From contig NC_092349.1 of assembly GCF_963676685.1 (NCBI RefSeq), forward strand, positions 57,643,431 to 57,707,430: a stretch of DNA of 64,000 nt. The letters are read 5' to 3'. Shown here piece by piece: positions 37,861 to 49,389 of the stretch. The stretch comes from Mytilus edulis. Taxonomy: Eukaryota > Mollusca > Bivalvia > Mytilida > Mytilidae. The position numbers and the translations under genes are program-made. Position 1 is the stretch's first letter; the number at the start of each line of letters is the position of its first letter. The notes beneath the pieces were generated by a model. It saw nothing but the letters and a program-made list of their open reading frames with translations. It was not told the DNA's origin and ran no database searches.

Positions 37861-38619
37861 GTAAAAGACCAGAGCCCAATTTTGCCGGAATGTTAACTCA
37901 TGCCACAATCATTGCCATAGACCTTCTTGGAAAACTACAAAAAGTTCTAATAACTCCATTTTTTTTTTAATTCAACATAATTCATTTGTCTGAGAAACTT
38001 TTGGGGAAAGGGAAATAATCACCATTTGGGTATAAGTTCTTATGTCTTCTTTCTGAATCATATAGTATGACATTTTTGCTGTTCATTCATCATTTTCATC
38101 AATACTAGACACTAATATGCATGTATGGATATCCTGTTGCAATGCCTAGGAGCTGACACAACCCTGTTATTGTCAGCAAAAATATACCCTCTTGACGCAA
38201 CTGCTAAACATAGAATACATGTATAGGTATTCAAGCATTAAAAGCAACGACTTCTCGAAGTAACATGGCTACTGATCATTTCAATTTGATATTGATATTA
38301 AAAAATGTAAAGCAAAATATATGTACACGAGGTAAGCACTTCCAAATTCAATTTAAGTAGTTGCACTCTAGTTTGAACTAAAAGTCTGTTTTTCTTGTCA
38401 TATTGTTCTCTTGATTTTTTTTATTTATAAAATTCCAAAACTTGATACCTAAACTTAGAAAATTAACTGTTTTATAAGTCATTTAAGAGTTGATCATGAC
38501 ATTTCAAACATTTAATCCCCTTTAGTGAATATTTAAATCCAATTATATATATTTTACATTAAATAACATTACAGAGATTATGTAGTGTCAAAGTGAATAT
38601 TTAAATCTAATTATATATA

Positions 38620-38890
38620 ATTGTAAGTCACAACACCAGGTTCAACCCACCATTTTTTCTTAAAATGTCATGTTCCAAGTCAGAGAAATGGCCATTGTTA
38701 TATCATGGTTCGTTTCTGTGAATGTTACATTTTAATGTTGTGTTTCTGTTGTGTCGTAGTTCTCCTCTTATATTTGATGTGTTTCCCTCAGTTTTAGTTT
38801 GTAACCCGGATTTGTTTTTTTCTCAATCGATTTATGAATTTCGAACAGCGGTATACTACTGTTGCCTTTATAAAGCAATTAAATACAAGT
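38620..38890 (+). repeat. dispersed repeat, reverse complement of 59080-59320
   Basis: GTTCAACCCACCATTTTT, GAGAAATGGCCATTGTTATA, TTTAATGTTGTGTTTCTGTT and TTCGAACAGCGGTAT all occur reverse-complemented in the later segment. Noncoding repeat family of unknown class. Confidence 0.65.
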
Positions 38891-38959
38891 AGTATTTGAC
38901 CTGTTTCGTTTTTTGAGAACCAAGAAATAACTGAAAAAGAATTATTATCAATGAACAAG

Positions 38960-39825
38960 CATTACATAGAAAATATGATTTTTTTAATAAGCTTCAAGAT
39001 ATTGACTGCTAATTAGTTGGTATATTCTGAATTTTGAAGACCTAGTTTCCCACAATGCAGACGCATGATATAATTTGTCAAGAAAGCAGCAAAACGTTCA
39101 TGAAAATTGACCTGAATAATTGGATTTATAATTTTAAACTAAACTTTACCCTAATTTAATCATAGTATCGCAACGAAACGGACTTTTTGTTTCTTTTAAG
39201 TTGAAAAGTAGTAACTAACAATAAATTATATAAGTATCTTGATCACGTGATATTAAAGGACTGTTTTTATATAAAGTCGGAGATTTTTTTCCATAGAAAT
39301 GTAATGTAATAAATATTGTGTAAATTTATATTAGTAACTTTAGTAGAAACATTTAGACTGCTGGTAAAATGATAATATTATGATCTATATAATTTAGAAG
39401 AAGCAGTGGAGTCTTAAACGTTGATGATCAACTAGTGTATTAAGTTGATTGATGTTTTCAAGTTCACTACTTTTTCTAAATTCTCTAGCTAAACATATTT
39501 CTCGTAAAACGACTATCTGTTATATGTTTTGACAATAAATCAACAGATTTCCATAACGATACTGTCCTAAAGTTTTTTTTATTGCAAAATTGTGAATATA
39601 TGTGCTTATATGTAATCCAGTTTGAGCTTTAAAATCTTTGCTACAAATTTATTTTGGTTAATGACCACAATATTGTTCTGTCGCAACTGACAATGCTTTC
39701 TCTTTATGACAGCTAGGTATTGTGATTGGAGACAACGTTACTGCGATTATGGGAACTGTGTCGGAAAGGATGACTGTGGCGATAATTCTGATGAAATAGA
39801 ACCTTGTTTTCGTAACAATTACTGA
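38960..39825 (+). pseudogene. remnant LDLa gene with only a damaged class E exon
   Basis: Exon 39713-39825 has a good acceptor (TATGACAG) and TGA stop at 39823-39825. It reads RYCDWRQRYCDYGNC and then jumps to [15 protein letters not shown]. Seven codons (21 nt) that hold Cys4 are missing compared with LDLA1-4, so the domain has five cysteines and could not form the normal three disulfides. The upstream sequence 39040-39710 resembles LDLA3 intron 5 (GACCTAGTTTC-type text and CAATAAATCAACAGATTT), but no class D exon is left. Confidence 0.75.
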
Positions 39826-40204
39826 TCCCATGTCCTTCAATCATCATTTATAGAATTGACCACTGACTCGACAAACATAATAACATGTCTGAGTTATTTT
39901 ACCAAAATTGAAAATAAATAATAAATTATTCGCAATAACTTTCATCGCTTTCAACACCGTACGATGGAATCTTGTAGACGAAACCCGCGTCTGGCGTATA
40001 TACAAAATTTAGTCCTGGTATCTATGATGAGTTTATTTACAACCACTTGGTCGATACAACTGCTGGTGGAGATGTATTTCCCCGAGGGTATCACCAGCCC
40101 AGTAGTCAGAACTGTTTGTGCTGACATGAATTATCATTGATATGGTTATATTTATAAATTAACTATTTACAAAATTTGGATTTTTGAAATACTAAGGCTT
40201 TTCT

Positions 40205-40395
40205 AACTCAGGCATAAATTACCTTAGGTGGATTTGGCAAAACTTTTAGGAATTTTGGTCCTCAATGCTGTTCAACTTCGTACTTTATTTGGCCTTTTTA
40301 ACTTTTTTGGATTCAAGCGTCACTGATGAGTCTTTTGTAAACGAAACGCACGTCTGGCGTATATAATTTAGTCCTGGTATCTATGATGAGTTTAT
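40205..40395 (+). repeat. dispersed repeat family R1
   Basis: Reads TTTGGCAAAACTTTTAGGAA, GCGTCACTGATGAGTC, GAAACGCACGTCTGGCG and AGTCCTGGTATCTATGATGA. A partial copy of its 3' end lies 0.2 kb earlier at 39975-40035. Confidence 0.7.
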
Positions 40396-40619
40396 CTATG
40401 ACAAAATAAATAATGTGTTAAAAAATATCTGCGTTCTGGTGTATGTTTCGTCTGCTGTGCTAACTTGTGGCCAATGCTTTCACAACAAATACGATATGTC
40501 GGCCATAGGTAAGAGCCATCAATATATAGATGTTATGACCGCCATCTCGAGTACGTTGACATTTATAGAACCAAACAAACTAAGATATGCTTATGTTATC
40601 ATTTAACGTTCTGCAAGTT

Positions 40620-41240
40620 TTAGCGATTGACTCAAAAATTACATCTCGCAAGTGACACTTGCCGCACTTAATTTTTCGGAACACCTGCAGTTAAAGTCAT
40701 AACATACCGCTCTATGTTTGGACTACAGAAACTTTGCTCGAAACATGCAATCAAAACTTTTAATTGTTGATTTTTGAGTATGAGTACACAAAATTGACAT
40801 GAACGTTTTATGACTGCAATGCTTGGTGTCACTTCCATTTGGTTGAGAACATTCCGTTTTCAATTTTATCGGAGTTCGAAAGTTTTGTTTTTGTTTTTGT
40901 TGTTGTGTGTTTACATGGGAGCGCATATTGTCCAAGTTTCGTTTTAAGCAATGTGTTTTTGTCTGGTGTTTTCCTGTATATCTCAGTCTGTATAATTAAC
41001 AAGATTTGACATGATTGTCAATTAAACAAGTCTTCAAATGGACCAAGTGACAATGCTATACATTTAAAACGAGAAAACTCACGTCCCAATTTATGTACAA
41101 AATAATTAACGAAAAACAAATATCTTACACAGCATTAAAAAAAACTGAATAAAAGGCTCATGAATTCGGACTGTATATACAAAATATGGAGGGGTTAAAT
41201 AAATTTGAATACACTATCATTCCACTAGATATGTATAGCG
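40620..41240 (+). repeat. array spacer block, copy 3, left part
   Basis: Third copy of the spacer block. It breaks off after ATATGTATAGCGTT at about 41240, where the LINE begins, and continues at 47718 (AACAGTCAGC), so the LINE split it. Confidence 0.65.
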
Positions 41241-41832
41241 TTATACAATACAATACAAATATGTTTATTATAGTGACATTGTGTATAACAAAATATGTAC
41301 AATATTGAAATATTTCAATTAAATTACACCCGGCCCAATGGACCTATAAGTCACTTCAAATATATACTAAAGTATTAATTCAGATTGAAAGCAGGAATTT
41401 TTTATACATGTTAATTATTTAAATATAAGTGTTGTCTGTGTTTTGTTAATAACTGTTCTAAGTATCGAGCTGTTTTTCGAGGATATCCTGACAATAATGA
41501 ATTTAAATTTTCACTGTTATTTAAATTCAATACGGTTTCACTAAGTCCAGAGAATAATTGATTACGTAGTCCATTTTAAAATTGGCATTCAATAGAAAGT
41601 GTAGTTCATTTCCAACCTGTCCGGAGTCGCACATTCTACATTACCGTTGGTATTCTGGCTCACCTACAAAACGTCCTGTTTCTAATCTTAGAGGAAGAAT
41701 GCCGCATCTAAACTGGGCCATTACTGATCTTTCTCTAAGTTTTAAATTTTGTTTAACATATGTTTCTGTTGAATATGTAGATTTAAAAGTTCTATATGTA
41801 CGTAGTTTCGGAAAGTTAGATATGTTTGTATG

Positions 41833-42264
41833 GTAAGTGACCATAATTTATTAATACAAAAGGGAAGATACCTAAAAATACCAAGAGAAGAAAGATTATG
41901 CAAAAACTGTAAACAAATTGAAGATGTAATTCATTTCTTATTTTGATATTGTAATAGAAACCATAATAATAAAAAAATATTTATTTTGATTTTTTGATAA
42001 ATGAGAATATCCACTTTATAAATTTAAATGACATAGATAAAATAACATATACACTCAACCCAATTTCACACATTCAGGTAAATAAGCTAGGATCCTTTTT
42101 AAAACAGTCTTTTGATCTGAGGACAGGGGACTCTTAAAATATTTACTGTTATTGTGTATATTAATGATCTTGTTGTTATTTTTATTTTCATTTTGTTGAG
42201 TTGTGTCACATACTATAAATATGTAGTTGTATGGCAATAAAGATTTGAATTGAATTTAATTAAA
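41833..42264 (+). mobile_element. 5'-truncated LINE fragment nested in the larger LINE
   Basis: Plus-strand text encodes GRYLKIPREERLCKNCKQ and IEDVIHFLF (a C-x2-C...H cysteine motif typical of LINE C-termini), then a TAA-broken end and a tail CAATAAAGATTTGAATTGAA. It is flanked by TTGTATG at 41826-41832 and at 42265-42271, a 7-bp target-site duplication. Removing the insert and one repeat copy restores the host LINE frame across the site (KWHTNISN). Confidence 0.8.
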
Positions 42265-43768
42265 TTGTATGCCATTTTGTTGCATATATATCCATAAGAT
42301 TGTTTCTGACGCTATAAACATCATATTTTAGCACTTGTTGAAAGTTATCATCCATACCAACTAAAGACATTATTGTTCTTACACTAGATGACCAATTGTT
42401 CGTAGATAGTTCGTTGTCCCATAGGAACACCTTTTTACAAAGTCTACCATTGTCCATATCCATCAATCGGTTCCAATATCTAACCATATTACAACTGCGA
42501 CGATCTTTTGAAGGTGACCATCCAATTTTTCCGTTGATAGCCAGCTTTGGGGCAAACTTGTGAACTCTCAAAAAGTATCTTATGGTCTTGTTTTGAACAG
42601 TGTCGACACAATCAAAGTCTTTATAATCCCACATTGAAGAACAGTAGTCGAGTATGAGTACGATACAAGAGACATACAGTTTTTCATAAGTCTTTATACC
42701 AAATTCTTTTAAACTGTGTATCTTCGATATAATAGCTCTAAGTCTCTTCCACCAGCTTCAGAAAGATTTTCAGCATTCGATGTATAATCTTTTTTCTCAT
42801 TGAAAACAACCCCAAGGTATTTATATTTGTATGTAATTTGCAAGATGTTCCCTCCGATTTTGAACTGAAATTAACTCCGTTTTTTGCCAGATGCTCTGAA
42901 GTGTACAACTTTTGACTTGTCTGTATTTATTAAGACATTCATTTTCGGTCATCAAAACAATATTGTCCGCATATAGAAGTAAAGACAATTTCGGTTCTCC
43001 AATAATAATACCAAGTCCAAGTTCATCTACAAGATCATAAAAAAAAACACCAGATAATAATGTCGGAGATAAATTATCACCTTGTTTTACACCAGAGTTA
43101 CATAAAAACCAATCTGACATTTTATTGTTTATTCGAATACTTGCGGTTGTTTGCACATATAAACCTTTAATAGAGGTATATATTTTCCCATCAATATTAT
43201 TAAGCAACAGTTTGTACAGCAACATATCACGATCTACGAAATCAAAAGCCTTTTTTAGATCAATAAATGTGGCAATAACATTAGGATTGTTTTTTATTAT
43301 GCTGTTAAGGGTGAATATATGATCCTAACACAAACGATTTTTACGAAAGCCGTTTTGTTCCTCAGAAAGTAAATCATTGTCCTCCAGAAAAGAAGACACT
43401 ATATTGTTTATTAATCCACTGTACAGCTTCGAAACGCATGACAACAAACTGATTCCTCGATAATGTAGTGAAATTCGTTTATCTGATGATCTGTCTTTAA
43501 GTATCGGACAGCTAATTGCTTGGTGCCATAATGATGGTACAATGCTCGTGTCGAAAACTAGTTGAAACATAGAATAGAGGACAACGATAACGTTTTCTGT
43601 CTTCAATACTTCATAAGGGATATTATCAATTCCACACGATTTACAGTTTTTTGTTCTTGAGATAAGTCGCCTAATTTCATCTATCGTTATAGCTGAATTC
43701 AACTCTTCATTTTCAATAAACAAATGATCGATTATTTTCTTGTAATAAGGCTTTATGACTAGAGGCAT
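42260..43768 (-). pseudogene. LINE reverse transcriptase region, broken
   Basis: Three open pieces: 43768-43325 (with HYRGISLLS, fingers/palm), 43225-42821 (with SGVKQGDNLSPTL and LLLYADNIVLM) and 42634-42260 (C-terminal). Frame breaks separate them. The second catalytic aspartate of YADD is N, which should abolish polymerase activity even if the frames were joined. Confidence 0.8.
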
Positions 43769-44141
43769 ATTTTAAAAAATTACCATCGAAATTGTTCGCT
43801 GAATTATCCATATTATACATATTTTGAAAATCTGTTTTCCATTTTTCCAAAACAACCTTCTCATCACAAACAATCTAACCATCTTTGTCATATATTTCCA
43901 TTGGAATAAAGGAAAGTCTACGAGGCCCTACCTGTTTGATTTCGTTCCAAAAATCCGTAGGATTATTCGTCGTCATCATGGTCATAGTTTGAATGTCAGT
44001 GCACATACTTTGTTTATATTGCCTTTCATACTTGCGTAGCTTGCCGTCAAAGGTTTTTTGCGCTAACTGAAACTTTGTTCTTACATCATTTTTCAAATTG
44101 GTACGTCCTTTGAACTTCACGTACTGTTTCATTTTTAAATA

Positions 44142-45364
44142 AAATTGAGAATGGAAATGGGGAATGTGCCAAAGAGACAACAACCCGACCATAGAAAAAA
44201 ACAACAGCAGAAGGTCACCAACTGGTCTTCAATGTAGCGAAAAAATCCCGCACCTGGAGGCGTCCTTCAGCTGGCCCCTTAACAAATATATACTAGTTCA
44301 GTGATAATGAACGCCATACTAATGTCCAAATTGTTCACAAGAAACAAAAATTAAAATAATACAAGACTAACAAAGGCCAGAGGCTCCTGACTTGGGACAG
44401 GCGCAAAAATGCGGCGGGGTTAAACATGTTTGTGAGATCTCAACCCTCCCCCTATACCTCTAGTCAATGTAGAAAAGTAAACGCATAACAATACGCACAT
44501 TACAATTCAGTTCAAGAGAAGTCCGAGTCTGATGTCAGAAGATGTAACCAAAGAAAATAATCAAAATGACAATAATACATAAATAACAACAGACTACTAG
44601 CAGTTAACTGACATACCAGCTCCAGACTTCAATTAAACTGACTGAAAGATTATGATTTCATCATATGAACATCAGGCACAATCCTTCCCGTTAGGGGTTT
44701 AGTATCATACCATCATAACATATATGAGAAGAACATACCCCGTGTCAAGCCAACAACTGGTTTTTTAATAAATGTGATTAGTTCCGATGCAAAGACCCTA
44801 TAAGTGAATCAATATTAACGCCAAAATATGCAATCTTTAATGACCTGACAACAGTATCGTCACTATATCCCTTCTTAATAAGTCTATTCAAAGGTTTTGT
44901 TAGTTTTTGAGGTGAATACTGACACCTTTGTGGTTTATAAAGAATATTTCCATAAAAAATTGGATGTGAAATACCTGAACGTATAAGAAGTCTGCATGTT
45001 AAGCTATATTTACGAATGATGTCCTTATACCGATGATAAAATTTAGTAAATGTTTTAACTAGTTTGTGATATCGAAAACCCTGGTGTAATAATTTTTCAG
45101 TAATACATAAATTTCTCTCGTTAAAATGTAAAACATTGTTACATACACGAGCGAATCGTACAAGTTGAGATATATAAACACCGTAAGATGGTGACAAGGG
45201 AACGTCACCATCTAAAAATGGATAATTAACGATAGGAAATGAAAAATCATCTCTTTTATCATAAATTTTAGTATTCAGCTTTCCATTAGTGATATAGATA
45301 TCAAGATCGAGGAAAGGGCAGTGGTCATTGTTAGTATTAGCTTTATTTAAAGTAAGTTCAACAG
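44142..45364 (-). mobile_element. Penelope-like retroelement fragment nested in the LINE
   Basis: Contains the open frame 45398-44778, whose own part starts near 45364. Its motifs are FLDLDIYITNGKLNTKIYDK, SYGVYISQLVRFARVC and FRYHKLVKTFTKFY, the FLD...YDK pattern seen downstream of the catalytic core in Penelope-type reverse transcriptases; the class is tentative. The frame ends at 44778 and is followed by a 3' region that ends near 44142 in CCATTCTCAATTTTATTT (minus sense). The LINE coding sequence stops at about 45365 and resumes at about 44141, so this is a clean insertion. Related 3' regions lie at 6040-6310, 56826-57110, 52795-52862 and 53217-53366. Confidence 0.7.
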
Positions 45365-46138
45365 GAATGCATATCATTCCATAATGTTTGTAGGTCATCG
45401 TTCCAAAATTCCTTTTTCACCTTTAGTCGTTTTTTCGAGGATCCACTTGTGTTAAAAACTGTAATTTTATCGTTCATCTCCTGTATTATTAAATCATGAA
45501 GTTTCGTGTATATATTATCTATATTTTCTTGAGTTTCTCTAGTTTGTTCAATGTGACTTATGACATTTTGTGAATGCAATTTTACACATATCAGAAGAAA
45601 AAATATCATTTGGCATTAATATCAATTTGAATCGCTTCGTTGATTGAGTAGGGCTGCCTTGAATGTTGTCGGTAAATTTGGATTTTATAGATCTAAATTC
45701 TGTTACCAAGACTGAATGATCCGGAAGTTTGCTACGTTCACCAAGGAGGTTGCAAAGATTTGCCTTCTCTACAATAGATCTTGTTGTGATTCTTTCAAAC
45801 GAAATACACTGGTCTAGATAATCTTGCGGGACACAAGTGTAGTCTACAACGGATTTCCATCTACCCGAAATGAATGTGAAGTTATCTTAATCTTGATCGA
45901 ATCTTCCATTCAAGACGCACATTTTCGATTCGTTAAAAAATTCCAAGAAGGTGTTTCCATGTTGGTTAACGGTTTTATCAAGCGATCATCGTAACAGTAA
46001 TTCATCAAAATCAGAATAATCCTTAAGTGATCCTCTTCTCGAGTTAAAATCGCCACAGAGAAATAAAAGCATCCGTATCGCATTGTTCGTATATATCAGA
46101 TAAGATGTGTGCAAAATATCCTTGATAGTGTCTTCCCA

Positions 46139-46486
46139 TCAACTGAGTTTTCTGAGGTAGGTAACACGAAATACAATAAAGTTGAAATCTGTGCTTTTTG
46201 ACTGAAATTCACCACACATAACGCCATCTCGCATTATGTCAATCGTTTCATATTTGTATTCTTCAAAAATCAAGTTTTTAATCAAGAGTCCTACACCACC
46301 TGATGCTTTTGGGGCATTCCTTTGTATATATTGTCTATTAAATCCTTTCCAGATATAACCATCAACTTCAATTTCATCGATTTCTTTCAAATGCGTTTCA
46401 CAGATACTAAGAATGTCTGCATGCGCTACCTTTAGAATTGATATACGTAATTCCTTATTATTTTGAGTCCTTCCGCTTATATTCAA
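46139..46486 (-). pseudogene. LINE endonuclease domain, N-terminal part
   Basis: Starts near MNISGRTQNN and contains ADILSICETHLKE, the conserved E of the exonuclease-endonuclease-phosphatase fold, and GGVGLLIKN. The domain continues on the minus strand to about 45610 with breaks, including an in-frame TAA before DNFTFIS. Confidence 0.75.
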
Positions 46487-46524
46487 AGTGTCCCAATCGT
46501 ATAACTATTGTTCCGGGTGTTGTC

Positions 46525-47483
46525 CTAATCTTTCTTTGTTTCCATGTCAGTATTGTCAATATCAGGAACCGGTTCATTCGTTTTTTTAAGAATTTTCCCG
46601 TTTGCCGTTACTCTGTACGATTTACCTTGTGGTAATTCCCGTAAAATCGTGTGTGTATTTGTTTCGATTAATCGTTCAATACGGGATTCAGAGGACTGAA
46701 TGTTAACATGTTTGTTATTACCAATATCTTTTAGCTTATGTTTATTTCTGAGTATAAGTATTTTCTGACCCTGACTTTGAAAACTGATTTTAACGAGACC
46801 TGGTTTGTTGTAAAATCTTGTTGTCAAGCGTTTTGTTGCAACCACTGATATTTGAGAAGAAACTTCGCCGCCGAAGCTATCTACTATCTGTTGAACTTTG
46901 TCTGGGAGATTCTCGCCTTCAGTGAATGGTAAATTTTTAACTATTACCGTTACGTCATTATCGTTTAACGGGTCTGCTGGTTGTGTATTACCTTTAACAT
47001 ATTTGGCACAACTTTTTGGAATTTTGGATCCTCAATGCTCTTCAACTTTGTACTTGTTTGGCTTTATAAATATTTCGATTTGAGCGTCACTGATGAGTCT
47101 TATGTAGACGAAACGAGCGTCAGGCGTACTAAATTATAATCCTGGTACTTTTGATAACTGATTAACACCTTGATCATCATATTGATTGATGAAGCCTTGG
47201 TCAGTAGAATTAGTAATGAAGTTTTCAACTTGACCAACACGTATTGAAAGTGTTTGAACTAAGTTCACCAAGTCATTTAAACGTGACGATTCCTTAGCTA
47301 TGTTTAAATCAATATCATCTTTTAATATTCGAATTGTTTCGTCAATTGAAGATATAGCATAATTTCTTAGCTTGTCAATTTCCGATTCAAACATCTTTTT
47401 CATACTGTCTTGACCATCTTTAATTTCTAAAACACTTTCTACAATTGATTTAATAAAGGATCAAGATCGTCTGCATTTGCCAT
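46525..47483 (-). pseudogene. LINE ORF1, split by repeat R1
   Basis: The N-terminal part runs from 47483 (MANADDLDP, then a frameshift) and gives a heptad-like segment down to 47157. Repeat R1 (46990-47160) interrupts it. The C-terminal part at 46845-46525 has VKISFQSQGQKILILRNK, resembling an RNA-binding fold of LINE ORF1 proteins. The assignment rests on position upstream of the endonuclease. Confidence 0.6.
46990..47160 (+). repeat. dispersed repeat R1 inserted in LINE ORF1
   Basis: Clear R1 copy (ATTTGGCACAACTTTTTGGA ... GAGCGTCACTGATGAGTCTT ... AATCCTGGTACTTTTGATAA). The last residues of the minus-strand ORF at 47134-47403 (QLSKVPGL) are translated repeat sequence. Confidence 0.75.
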
Positions 47484-47717
47484 TTTATTTTGTTTACTTT
47501 CGGGACGAGGGGTTTCACCTTCTGATGAGCAGGTTCTTTTATTCTTGTATTTTGGTGTATTTTGCATCACATTTGCAACTAAAGTTCACTCTTTTGCATA
47601 GCATTGATATATCCAATAAATAAATGAAACTAATATTCAAATCCATAAGCTATCAGAATATAACGGAGACATTGTTTCTACGTCTGTTTACACCTGTGAC
47701 AATCTATGTCTTTTTTT

Positions 47718-48260
47718 TAACAGTCAGCACAAGAAAAAACTATTAAAAGCTATTGAGAAAGGCTTCACTCATCAGGAATATACAAATATATTTAAACATA
47801 ACAATAAAAAAAGCATCCTCACAACAACAACCATTTTCCACAGACTTGAGAGTACTCGCAGTTACTGAAAATAAATGTAAGTTTGATTTTGTGTACTGCT
47901 ATTTGTCTGTTACATTAGTATATAGGAGATAAGGGAAATTTTTAATTGATGTGATTTTGAATATTTGTTCATTTCATATGCAAGCAAACAAAGTTAGATC
48001 ATAAACGTAAATAAAGTTGAACATATAAATGGGTATATTCTAAAGATACAACAACCTGGAAAAAGCAAAAAACAGCCGAAGGCCATGAATGGGAATTTAA
48101 TTGAAGAACTAATATTAAAAGACTAAAAAAAATCAAAACCCTGAAGAGCAGTATATACGAATGTCATAAACTGATATGCTATGGAAAACTTGAAATTTTA
48201 TGTTCGGGTAATTTTCAAAGCTCTTATATGAATATAATTAGGAGTAAATACTTTGTATTT
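47718..48260 (+). repeat. array spacer block, copy 3, right part
   Basis: Resumes with AACAGTCAGCAC and GGCTTCACTCATCAGG, and continues to GCAAAAAACAGCCGAAGGCC and TTATATGAATATAATTAGGA, matching 26440-26990. Confidence 0.65.
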
Positions 48261-49389
48261 GTCATTTGAAAGACAGGAGCCCATTGTGTTAGAATGTCAA
48301 TTTATGCTACGATAATTCACCTGAGCCTTCTTGAAACACACATTCACAACTACTAAAAGCTTTAAAAACTCTCAGTTTTTTAATTTAACTTATTTCATTT
48401 GCCTTAGAGATTTTTGGGAAAAGGGAATTAATCACCATGTGCGTAAATGTTATCATATCTTTTTTCTTAATTATAGAATACGACATTTTGTCTACTCATT
48501 CATCAACAGTATCCATTTATGTGCCATTAATGATATCCCGTTGCGAGTTCTAAGAGCTAACACAATACTTTTATCGTGAGCAAAAAAAGTACCCTATTGA
48601 CGCAACTGCAACACATGTGATAGCATCATTCTATCATTAGAAAACAACAACTTCTCGAAATGATATGGCTACTGGGCATTCAAATTTTATATTCACCTAA
48701 ATAGATGTAAAGCAAAATATATACAAACGGTGTTAAACGATTCCGAATAAAATCGAGGTCGTTGCACTCAAATTTCGGTACTAAGCCGTCCCACTATCTA
48801 GTTCGAACATAATTTGCATGGATAGTCTGTTTGTCTTGTCATATTTTTGTCTTTGGATTATTAATCAATTCAGCTACAATAAATATAAAAAAAATATGGT
48901 TAGAGTTATAGTATCTTCATTAATGAACAATTTGTGTATTGATAGTTTTTAATTTAACTTAAAACACAACTTTGCAACTATTTGGAAAAAAACGTTATTG
49001 TGTTTATTGTTTGGTGTACTAATAGGTATTTGATATACATGAAAAGCGTGGGACATACAAAAAGTATGCTTGAATAAAACATAAATACAAACTAGTTCCT
49101 ATCAAAACATATAAATTATGTTGTACGCCATTTATTCAGATGGGGCTCACAAGCTGTATTGTTATGGTAAGGTTATGTCTAACTAACGTAGTGAGAATAT
49201 AATACGACAAGTAAACTTTTGATAACAACAACAAATCTGAACATAATTTTGAACTCTATATCTGGACAAAGTAAAACAACTTTTTTTATTAGTCAATAAA
49301 GAGTTGATCTAATCCTATTGACAGAAGTAATCATGACATTTTAAACGTTCAAACCTCTTTAGTGTCAAAGTGAATATTTTAATTCAATT
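48261..49389. other. spacer before LDLA4, no gene
   Basis: Resembles 37850-38500 (TGGCTACTGATCATT versus TGGCTACTGGGCATT, ATGTAAAGCAAAATATAT). It is the next part of the duplicated spacer. No exon is seen. Confidence 0.5.

Larger units (their letters stand above)
41240..47718 (-). mobile_element. LINE (non-LTR retrotransposon), nearly full length but decayed
   Basis: Reads on the minus strand from about 47718 to 41240. ORF1 starts at ATG 47483-47481 and contains a coiled-coil-like segment (47403-47134) and a second part (46845-46525). An apurinic endonuclease-like domain follows at 46486-45610 (ILSICETHLKE, then a VLNGR...FTFIS stretch, SVVDY and LPDHSVL). A linker, reverse transcriptase (43768-42821) and C-terminal region come next, with a cysteine motif CRMCDSG...ELHFLL near 41640-41580. 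The 3' end is a run of ATTGTATTGTAT units. It is inactive: frameshifts, an in-frame stop in the endonuclease, and YADN in place of the YADD polymerase motif. Three other elements are nested inside it. The clade is not determined. Confidence 0.85.
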
